36,704 bases of DNA from Pseudomonadota bacterium (GTDB lineage Bacteria; Desulfobacterota; Desulfobacteria; Desulfobacterales; Desulfobacteraceae), in assembly GCA_018816605.1 (NCBI GenBank), contig JAHIVS010000270.1, positions 1 to 36,704 of the forward strand, read 5' to 3'. The translations under genes and the position numbers were made by a program. Below the pieces are notes generated by a model. It saw only the letters and a list, made by a program, of their open reading frames with translations. It ran no database searches and was not told where the DNA came from. Below are positions 30,997 to 36,704 of the stretch, one piece after another. Positions within the stretch are counted from its first letter, which is position 1. Each line of letters opens with the position of its first letter.

Positions 30997-32067
30997 ATGA
31001 AGGTTGGAATCATTGGCCTGCCCCAGACAGGTAAAAAAACGTTGTTTCAGATTTTAACGGGAAACGAAATCACAGAGCCTGCAAAGGCACTCAAGCCTGT
31101 TCCGGGTACGGCAGATATACTGGATTCAAGATTCAACACCCTCAAGGAAATGTATGCTCCCAAAAAAGATGTCCGCGCCAGGATAGAGCTGGTGCTCCTG
31201 CCGAAAATGGAAGCGGAAACCATTGCAAAGGGGGATATTTTTCGGGATATCGTCGACATGGATGCCATTTGCCATGTGGTCCGGGCATTTGAAGATGATG
31301 CCATCTACCATGCAGCCGGGTCGGTGGACGCTGTCAGGGACTTTGAGATGGTCAACTCCGAACTGATCATGCATGATCAGATCTTTGTGGAAAAACGGAT
31401 GGAGCGCCTTGAGGCCATGGTGAAAAAGATCAAGGATGAAGACCAGCAAAAGGAATTGAATCTGATGATCCGGCTCAAGGAGCACCTGGAGCAGGAACTG
31501 CCCCTGCGACTCCTTGAGCTGAGCCCGGACGAGGAACGGCTGATCCGGTCCTACCCCTTTATCACCCGGAAGAAATTGCTGATTGCCGTGAACGTATCTG
31601 AACAGGATCTGGGGAACCAGGCTTTGCTGGCCGGGTTCAAGGAGAGCTGTGACCGCCTGACCATTGAGGTAATGCTGGTTTCTGCCAAGGTGGAAGCCGA
31701 GATTGCCCTCCTGGATTCAGAAGAAGAAAAGGCCGAGTTCCTGGAAGATCTGGGAATCGAGGCCACGGCCCTTGAAACCCTTACCCGCCTTTGTTTGAAA
31801 GCGTTGAACCTGATTTCCTTTTTTACGGTGGGAAAAGATGAGGTCCGGCAATGGCTGGTCCGGGAAAATTCCAAGGCCCCTGTGGCTGCCGGGGTCATCC
31901 ATTCGGATCTTCAGCGGGGATTTATCCGGGCAGAGGTCTTTAAATATGATGAACTCATTGCACTGGGATCAGAGGCAGAGCTTAAGAAAAACGGAAAGGT
32001 GTATGTGGAAGGTAAAGAGTATGTTGTCAAGGATGGAGATATTTTAAACATCCGCTTTTCCGTTTAA
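30997..32067 (+). CDS. Divergent YchF/Obg-related P-loop protein
   Basis: A 356-residue protein that aligns along its length with YchF: an N-terminal G domain, a coiled-coil insertion (EKRMERLEAMVKKIKD), the ANVSE-like LLIAVNVSEQDLG and a C-terminal TGS domain (AGVIHSDLQRGFIRAEVF, GKEYVVKDGDILNIRF). It differs at key points: the P-loop reads GLPQTGKKT instead of GLPNVGKST, and the G3 DxxG segment that follows in YchF (DIAGL) is replaced by ELVLLPKM. It may bind nucleotide with changed hydrolysis. A canonical ychF may be present elsewhere. Normal YchF binds ATP and interacts with ribosomes. Confidence 0.8.
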   Translation: MKVGIIGLPQTGKKTLFQILTGNEITEPAKALKPVPGTADILDSRFNTLKEMYAPKKDVRARIELVLLPKMEAETIAKGDIFRDIVDMDAICHVVRAFEDDAIYHAAGSVDAVRDFEMVNSELIMHDQIFVEKRMERLEAMVKKIKDEDQQKELNLMIRLKEHLEQELPLRLLELSPDEERLIRSYPFITRKKLLIAVNVSEQDLGNQALLAGFKESCDRLTIEVMLVSAKVEAEIALLDSEEEKAEFLEDLGIEATALETLTRLCLKALNLISFFTVGKDEVRQWLVRENSKAPVAAGVIHSDLQRGFIRAEVFKYDELIALGSEAELKKNGKVYVEGKEYVVKDGDILNIRFSV

Positions 32068-32261
32068 TGAGGATGGGAGCGATCCTGTTTGATGCCATGG
32101 CTGGATGAAAACGGCTTACCCCAAATGGAAATTACCGTTTGCAAAGGATGATGGGATCCAGCGGCCCATAGGTGGCCGACGTCTCCAGGTGAAAAAAAAT
32201 ACCGGACGTATTGTTTTCGATCTGAATTGACTGCCGGGCGGGATCCCACAATACCGAATGA

Positions 32262-32657
32262 TTATTCTGCAGCGTTCTTGTGGGCCTGGGTCAAGCGCTG
32301 TTTCAAATAGTTAATTTCATCTGCATCGTATTCATACAGGTCAAAACAATATCCGTCTTCTCCCAGAAGTCCTTCGGGTACCAGGTCGCCGACCTCTTCG
32401 GGATCTGTGACCATTTCCCCGTAAAAGCAGACGGAAAGCCATCTTTCTTTCGGGTCGTCATCAATGACATCCACCATGGCAAACAAAGATCTTTTTTTCT
32501 GGCTTTCATGCCGGGGGCGCAGGGAGTAGCTTACGCCCGGCCGGGCAATGAATTCCAGAGTGGTATGCTCCAGGCTGTTTAAATGGTCCATAAGTTCTGT
32601 AAACGCCTGTTTGATTCTGGTGTCGGTTTCTTTCCAGGCAGCGATAAATTCTTGCAT
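32262..32657 (-). CDS. Conserved-looking hypothetical protein
   Basis: A 131-residue soluble, acidic protein that I do not recognise. The N-terminus is helical (FIAAWKETDTRIKQAFTELM); the middle has LEFIARPGVSYSLRPRHE and LFAMVDVIDDDPKERWLSV; the C-terminal third is acidic and Tyr-rich (GYCFDLYEYDADEINYL). No signal peptide or membrane segment is present. It starts 2 bp after the moaB stop and is presumably in one transcript with pyrR and moaB. Codon use is like the neighbours, so it is likely a real gene. Confidence 0.75.
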   Translation of the reverse strand: MQEFIAAWKETDTRIKQAFTELMDHLNSLEHTTLEFIARPGVSYSLRPRHESQKKRSLFAMVDVIDDDPKERWLSVCFYGEMVTDPEEVGDLVPEGLLGEDGYCFDLYEYDADEINYLKQRLTQAHKNAAE

Positions 32658-32659
32658 AT

Positions 32660-33163
32660 TTATTCCTTTATGTGTTTTAGCAGGTGTCCGAGTTCAGGGA
32701 ATATCAGATTGTTGCAGGCCAGTTTGCAGGCATTGATGCTGCCGGGCATGCAAAATATCAGGGTCTGTTTCATAATCCCGGCCGTGGCCCGGGATAAAAT
32801 GGCGGCCGAGTCGATTTCTTCAAAACTTAACAGGGCAAACAAAGGGCCAAAGGCCGTTAATTCCTTTTCAAACAAAGGCTGTACGGCTTCAATGGTGACA
32901 TCTTTGGGGCTGATGCCGGTGCCGCCGGTCATGATCACAACATCCGGGTTGATCTTATCAATCACATGGAGAGCAAGATCCCGGATGGCGGAAACATCAT
33001 CTGTGACAACCTGGTGGATGACCACCTCGTGGCCCTCCCGCTGTGTCTGTTTTTTGATCCATGCTCCGCTCTTGTCCTCGGAAAGTTTCCGGGTGGTGGA
33101 TACACAGATTACGGCCACGCGGATATTGCCCGGGGTCTGTTCTTTGTGCAAAAGGGTACTCAT
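32660..33163 (-). CDS. moaB: Molybdenum cofactor biosynthesis protein MoaB
   Basis: A 167-residue MoaB/Mog-family protein that adenylates molybdopterin before metal insertion. Visible motifs are RVAVICVSTTRKLSEDKSG, DVVIMTGGTGISPKDVTIEA, GPLFALLSFEEIDSAAILSR and IFCMPGSINACKLA. The TGGTG loop and Asp/Glu pair are intact. Overlaps pyrR by ATGA (33160-33163) and is followed by the unknown gene. A divergent set mobA-moaE-moaC lies 0.7 kb away. Confidence 0.9.
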   Translation of the reverse strand: MSTLLHKEQTPGNIRVAVICVSTTRKLSEDKSGAWIKKQTQREGHEVVIHQVVTDDVSAIRDLALHVIDKINPDVVIMTGGTGISPKDVTIEAVQPLFEKELTAFGPLFALLSFEEIDSAAILSRATAGIMKQTLIFCMPGSINACKLACNNLIFPELGHLLKHIKE

Positions 33164-33699
33164 TTTTCAATTTCCTTATACACCATATCCTCGTTGTCAT
33201 GTTCTCTGACATGGACATGGATCATGTCTCCGGGTTCTGTATCCACAAAGATGCCCTTGTAATCTGCCTGGATGGGCAATTCCCTGTGCCCCCTGTCCAC
33301 GAGGATGGCAAGTTCCATGCGGCAGGGCCTTCCAAAATCCATGAGCGCATCCATGGCCGCCCGGATGGTGCGGCCGGTAAACAAGACATCATCCACCAGG
33401 ATAATATTTTTATCATCCACGTTAAAGGGAATATTGGAAGGCCGGACTGTCGGCTGATGGCTGATTTTGGTCCAGTCGTCCCGGTACATGTTGATGTCCA
33501 TGCTGCCCACGGGAACACGGATGCTTTCGATGTCCATTATCTGGTCTGCCAGGCGTTTGGCCAGAAAATCTCCCCGGGTTTGAATCCCGATAAGCCCCAG
33601 GTTCTGAACCCCTTTATGGGTTTCAATTATTTCATATGCGATTCTGGTGATGATCCGCTTAAAATCCTCATCATTCAGTATCATTTTTTTCTTTTTCAT
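33160..33699 (-). CDS. pyrR: PyrR-like bifunctional regulator / uracil phosphoribosyltransferase
   Basis: A 179-residue type I phosphoribosyltransferase. The PRPP-binding loop is NIILVDDVLFTGRTIRAAMD, and the PyrR-specific parts are GIQTRGDFLAKRLADQI, VPVGSMDINMYRDDW and LAILVDRGHRELPIQADYKG. In Firmicutes PyrR binds pyr mRNA; in Gram-negative bacteria it may mainly serve uracil salvage. No pyr gene is adjacent and no PyrR-type RNA site was found here. GGAGG lies 7 nt before the ATG. It is first in a minus-strand operon with moaB. Confidence 0.9.
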   Translation of the reverse strand: MKKKKMILNDEDFKRIITRIAYEIIETHKGVQNLGLIGIQTRGDFLAKRLADQIMDIESIRVPVGSMDINMYRDDWTKISHQPTVRPSNIPFNVDDKNIILVDDVLFTGRTIRAAMDALMDFGRPCRMELAILVDRGHRELPIQADYKGIFVDTEPGDMIHVHVREHDNEDMVYKEIEK

Positions 33700-33866
33700 G
33701 GACTGCCTCCCTGTAACTGGGGTAAAAGATCTGTGTACGGCACATGACTGCCCCTGACCCCAGAATCTGTATCATCTTTTTTTCCAGGGGGCAACACCTT
33801 GATTTTAAGTTTAAGTGCTTATAATACGGGACACGGATATTAACTTTTTGACCAGGTTGGGCGTGA

Positions 33867-34493
33867 ATGAAATATGAGTGCACGGGGATTATTTTAGCGG
33901 GTGGGACAAACAGAAGGTTTCCCGGGAAAAAAAAGACCTTTCACCGGGTGGGAAAGGAAATGATGCTTACCCGCATCCATTCTCTGTTTGAAAAAATGTT
34001 TAACGAGGTCATCCTTGTGGTCAATGACCCCATGGCCTTTGCCGGATGGGACATGATGGTGGTGACCGATATCCACCCTTCCCGGTGTGCCCTGGCAGGC
34101 CTCCATGCAGGCCTTTTCTATGCATCCAATCCCTGGGCTTACGTCACGGCCTGTGATGTTCCCTTTGTCAATGAAAAGGTGATCGGGCATTTGATCGGCC
34201 AGAGGGAACCGGGGAAAGAGGTAATAATCCCCAGGACTGCTGATGGCCTGGAACCTTTGTCAGCCGTTTATTCAAGGGAATGTATTCCCGTCATAGAGAA
34301 CAGTCTTGCAAACAACAATCTGATGATTAAAAAATTTTTCAGGCCGAAAAAAATCAAGGAAATACCGGTATCGGATTTAAAAAAGCTGGACCCGGCCATG
34401 CGGTTCATGTTTAATATCAATACACCCGAAGATTTTGAAAAAGCCATCATACTGGAAGCCCAAGACACAATAAAAGGGGAGGGTTCCCCTTAA
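33867..34493 (+). CDS. mobA: MobA-like molybdenum cofactor guanylyltransferase
   Basis: A 208-residue nucleotidyltransferase that attaches GMP to molybdopterin to make the dinucleotide cofactor used by DMSO-reductase-type enzymes, such as formate dehydrogenases. Key segments are GIILAGGTNRRFPGKKK (the LAGG-x-S/T-x-R-x-G-x-x-K motif, with Phe-Pro inserted before Gly), VVTDIHPSRCALAGLHAGL, YVTACDVPFVNE and FMFNINTPEDFEKA. First gene of a plus-strand run with moaE and moaC. The ribosome-binding site is weak. Confidence 0.88.
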   Translation: MKYECTGIILAGGTNRRFPGKKKTFHRVGKEMMLTRIHSLFEKMFNEVILVVNDPMAFAGWDMMVVTDIHPSRCALAGLHAGLFYASNPWAYVTACDVPFVNEKVIGHLIGQREPGKEVIIPRTADGLEPLSAVYSRECIPVIENSLANNNLMIKKFFRPKKIKEIPVSDLKKLDPAMRFMFNINTPEDFEKAIILEAQDTIKGEGSP

Positions 34494-34509
34494 AGATTAG
34501 GAGCTGCAT

Positions 34510-34872
34510 ATGCGTATTGCCACATTGCTTGAACAGATCAAACAACATCCCGACTATTCAAAGGCCGGAATGGTCCTGTGCCATAACGGGGTTGTCCGGG
34601 CCACCTCCCGGGAGGGTAAGGCTGTCACGGGCCTGTCCATTGTTGTGGACCATGACCGGCTGGCCAGTATTATTGCACAGCAAAAGGCCATTCCCGGCAT
34701 TGTGGAGATTCTTGTCCACATAGAAGAGAAAAAATACCTGTCCGTGGGAGATGATGTGATGTTTCTTCTGGTGGCAGGGGATATTCGGGAGACCGTGATC
34801 AAAACCCTGACCGATACCTTGAACCAAATCAAGTCCGAAGTGACACAAAAGACACAATTTTTTGTTGAATAA
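34510..34872 (+). CDS. moaE: MoaE-like molybdopterin synthase large-subunit family protein
   Basis: A 120-residue protein resembling MoaE, the catalytic subunit that puts dithiolene sulfur on precursor Z. Segments are GMVLCHNGVVRATSREGK, VEILVHIEEKKYLSVGDDVMF and a final IKSEVTQKTQFF, which corresponds to the lysine-containing MoaE C-terminus. It is shorter than E. coli MoaE (150 residues) and divergent, so it could be a variant with another partner. No moaD is in the window. It sits 16 bp after mobA and 12 bp before moaC. Confidence 0.7.
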   Translation: MRIATLLEQIKQHPDYSKAGMVLCHNGVVRATSREGKAVTGLSIVVDHDRLASIIAQQKAIPGIVEILVHIEEKKYLSVGDDVMFLLVAGDIRETVIKTLTDTLNQIKSEVTQKTQFFVE

Positions 34873-34884
34873 AGGAAAAAGAAT

Positions 34885-35382
34885 ATGACCGATTTTACGC
34901 ACCTTGACGCCCAGGGACGGGTCCGGATGGTGGATGTGGGGGAGAAACCCGAAACCAAGCGGATGGCCGTGGCCGCGGGGAGCGTTGCCATGGACTTGGG
35001 GACCCTTGATCTCATCCTGGACCAAGGGGTGAAAAAAGGAAATGTTCTGGAGACCGCCCGCATTGCAGGGGTCATGGCGGCCAAACGAACAGCCGACCTG
35101 ATTCCCATGTGCCATCCCTTAAATATTACCCATGCCCGGGTTGATTTTTTTCCGGACAGGGCCGGGTCAATGATCCATATTGAGGCTGAGGTCTCTTTGA
35201 GCGGCAGGACCGGCGTTGAAATGGAAGCCATGACCGCAGTGTCCGTGGCAGCCCTGACCATCTATGACATGTGCAAATCCTATGACAGGGCCATGGTCAT
35301 TTCCCAAATTTTTCTCAAATCAAAATCAGGGGGTAAAAGCGGGATCTATACGGCCGGGACCGATGGAAGCCCTGCAAAATAA
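34885..35382 (+). CDS. moaC: Cyclic pyranopterin monophosphate synthase MoaC
   Basis: A 165-residue MoaC that, with MoaA, makes the first pyranopterin intermediate of molybdenum cofactor from GTP. Diagnostic motifs are MVDVGEKPETKRMAVAAG, GVMAAKRTADLIPMCHPL, GVEMEAMTAVSVAALTIYDM and the C-terminal SGGKSG. All catalytic Lys, His and Asp positions visible in the family are present. It overlaps the start of rmuC by 20 bp. Confidence 0.95.
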   Translation: MTDFTHLDAQGRVRMVDVGEKPETKRMAVAAGSVAMDLGTLDLILDQGVKKGNVLETARIAGVMAAKRTADLIPMCHPLNITHARVDFFPDRAGSMIHIEAEVSLSGRTGVEMEAMTAVSVAALTIYDMCKSYDRAMVISQIFLKSKSGGKSGIYTAGTDGSPAK

Positions 35383-36571
35383 TATCCTTTCACTGGAAAC
35401 CCTTTTCCTGCTTGGGATCGGGCTTACGCTTGGGTTTTGTCTGGGGGTTCTGGTGAGCATTCTTCTGGCCAGGTCCGGAGCCCTGTTTTCTTCAGGCCGG
35501 CTCAAAGAATTGTCCAGCCAGGCTTTGAATGAGAATTCCACCCAGTTTATGGAACTGGCCCAATCCTATTTTTCAGGGTATGTCCGGGAGGCCAGAAAAG
35601 ACTTTGACATCAAGGGTGATGAGATTATACGGACGGTGGACCCGGTCCGCCAGATTCTGGATAAATATGAAACCCATCTGGGCATCATGGAAAAGGACCG
35701 GGAAAACGCCTTTGGGGCCATCACCGAAAGACTTCGGGAAATGGCCCAGACCCAGGCCCACCTGCACAAGGAGACCTCCAACCTGGTCAAGGCCCTGCGG
35801 GAACCCCATGTCCGGGGCAGATGGGGGGAGATTACCTTACGGAAAGTTGCCGAACTTTCGGGTATGGTGGCCCATTGCGATTTTGAAGAGCAATTGTCCC
35901 AGGGAACGGGAAAGGGCAGCCTGCGGCCGGATATGGTGGTGACCCTGCCCGGGAACCGGCAGATCCTCGTGGATGCAAAGGTCCCCCTGATTGCCTATCT
36001 GGATGCCCTGGAAGCAGGGGATGACAAGGAAAGAAAGATTCGGATGCAGGACCATGCCCGCCAGGTGCTGGCCCATATCGCCAACCTTTCTTCCAAGGAC
36101 TATACAGCCCATTTTTCTCCCACCCCGGAGTTTGTGGTGCTCTTTATCCCGGGTGAGAGTTTTTTTTCCGCAGCCCTTTCCATCAAGCCTGACCTCATTG
36201 AAAAAGGGATCGAAAAAGGGGTGATCCTTGCCACTCCCACCACCCTGATCGCCCTGTTAAAAACCGTCTCCTACTCCTGGCAGCAGCAAAAAGGCTATGA
36301 AAATGCCGAACAGATCAGATCCCTCGGGGCATTATTGCACGGCAGGCTTTGTTCCATGACCGATCATATGAACCAGCTGGGCCGGGATATTGAAAAATGC
36401 GCTGCCACCTTTAACCGGACCGTGGGCACCATGGAAAAAAGGGTGATGACATCTGCCCGAAAGTTGGAGACCCTTTCCGTTTCTTCCCACAAGATTCCGG
36501 ATCTTGATTCCCTGGATCCTGGCGTCGGAACCACCCAACACTTTAATACAAGGCATGATGATGCGGTTTAA
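35363..36571 (+). CDS. rmuC: RmuC-family DNA recombination protein
   Basis: A 402-residue RmuC protein, a nuclease-like protein that limits rearrangements at inverted repeats. An N-terminal membrane anchor (ETLFLLGIGLTLGFCLGVLV) is followed by a long coiled-coil region (about 45-165), then the RmuC core LREPHVRGRWGEITLRKVAE, LSGMVAHCDFEEQ, RPDMVVTLPGNRQILVDAKV, FVVLFIPGESFFSAAL and ILATPTTLIALLKTVSYSW. The start is placed at 35363 because a start at 35264 would add a spurious leader lying in moaC. The Asp-Ala-Lys in VDAKVPL is the nuclease-like motif. Confidence 0.92.
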   Translation: MEALQNNILSLETLFLLGIGLTLGFCLGVLVSILLARSGALFSSGRLKELSSQALNENSTQFMELAQSYFSGYVREARKDFDIKGDEIIRTVDPVRQILDKYETHLGIMEKDRENAFGAITERLREMAQTQAHLHKETSNLVKALREPHVRGRWGEITLRKVAELSGMVAHCDFEEQLSQGTGKGSLRPDMVVTLPGNRQILVDAKVPLIAYLDALEAGDDKERKIRMQDHARQVLAHIANLSSKDYTAHFSPTPEFVVLFIPGESFFSAALSIKPDLIEKGIEKGVILATPTTLIALLKTVSYSWQQQKGYENAEQIRSLGALLHGRLCSMTDHMNQLGRDIEKCAATFNRTVGTMEKRVMTSARKLETLSVSSHKIPDLDSLDPGVGTTQHFNTRHDDAV

Positions 36572-36704
36572 CTTTTGGTATATCAACCTGTTTGTTTTCT
36601 GTTTGTTTGCAGCCCTTTTTTCGGGGTGCGGGGTTCCAGGTCCCAAAGGCCCCAAGCCTCCCCCGGAGATGCCCCTGACAAAGCTGTCCGTCGGACAGTA
36701 CCCC
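36561..36704 (+). CDS. Lipoprotein, N-terminal part (cut by window end)
   Basis: 48 codons are visible. MRFNFWYINLFVFCLFAALF is a lipoprotein signal peptide, followed by the lipobox SGCG, with Cys as the lipid-bearing residue, and a Pro-rich linker (GPKGPKPPPEMPLTKL). The first of three in-frame ATGs is 36555; 36561 is chosen because AAGG lies 7 nt upstream. It overlaps the end of rmuC by 11 bp. A Pro-rich linker followed by LTKLSVGQYP is reminiscent of MltA-type murein transglycosylases, but the catalytic part is outside, so function is undetermined. Confidence 0.75.
   Translation, partial: MRFNFWYINLFVFCLFAALFSGCGVPGPKGPKPPPEMPLTKLSVGQYP

Noticed and set aside
33751..33761. Third copy of the REP palindrome (CCCCTGACCCC)
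   Set aside because: Only the end motif is present, without an opposite arm; too short to call.
1..36704. tRNA, rRNA or CRISPR arrays
   Set aside because: No tRNA cloverleaf ends, rRNA signature or regularly spaced repeats were seen on either strand.

Overview
The window reads as a chromosomal segment of a strict anaerobe of the Desulfobacterota, most likely a sulfate reducer of the Desulfobacterales. The reasons are ferredoxin-containing MinD-type ATPases beside small NifX/orange-protein-like proteins under a sigma-54 promoter, the mercury-methylation pair hgcAB, a hydrophobic-amino-acid-type ABC transporter fused operonically to an acyl-CoA ligase, large PAS/GAF hybrid kinases and a molybdenum-cofactor cluster. 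The native genes are GC-rich. A few short AT-rich islands look imported.

Layout. 1-4417 (minus): a THUMP RNA methyltransferase running off the edge, a PocR-domain protein, two NifX/ORP-like proteins, two MinD-ferredoxin ATPases and a receiver-like protein, preceded by a consensus sigma-54 promoter. Two near-identical perfect palindromes (REP-like) and a 75-nt hairpin lie between these genes. 4434-5698 (minus): a DAHP synthase gene with a Phe/Tyr-rich leader peptide and an attenuator terminator. 5708-8200 (minus): PAS/GAF hybrid kinase. 8448-15044 (plus): livM-livH-substrate-binding protein-livG-livF-acyl-CoA ligase operon. 15041-16158 (minus): methyltransferase and MarR regulator sharing a repeated operator-like site.

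16329-23232 is the accessory part: a frameshifted RelE-like toxin, an empty 590-bp stretch with stacked inverted repeats, a DUF169 protein, a small EamA transporter, a 1057-residue BTAD/STAND regulator, an AT-rich acetyltransferase carried as an integron-type gene cassette with attC-like sites, a truncated tyrosine recombinase, and fused remnants of an IS66-type transposase and a TerC-family protein.

23273-25135 (minus) is the most interesting locus: arsR-hgcA-hgcB. The hgcB frame meets an in-frame UGA at codon 73, then continues for 23 more codons to the Cys-Cys end typical of HgcB. Directly after the UGA lies a perfect 7-bp stem with a GGUC loop, as in bacterial SECIS elements. The gene therefore very probably encodes a selenocysteine-containing HgcB with Sec at the conserved, functionally essential Cys73 position. 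A conventional gene caller would truncate it at 72 residues.

25244-32067: an HD-GYP phosphodiesterase, a heavy-metal-associated domain protein, a second hybrid kinase with two receiver domains, YhbY, a YheT-like hydrolase and a divergent YchF-like protein that has lost its G3 motif. 32262-36704: an unknown protein, moaB and pyrR (minus), divergent from mobA, moaE, moaC, rmuC and a lipoprotein cut by the window end (plus).
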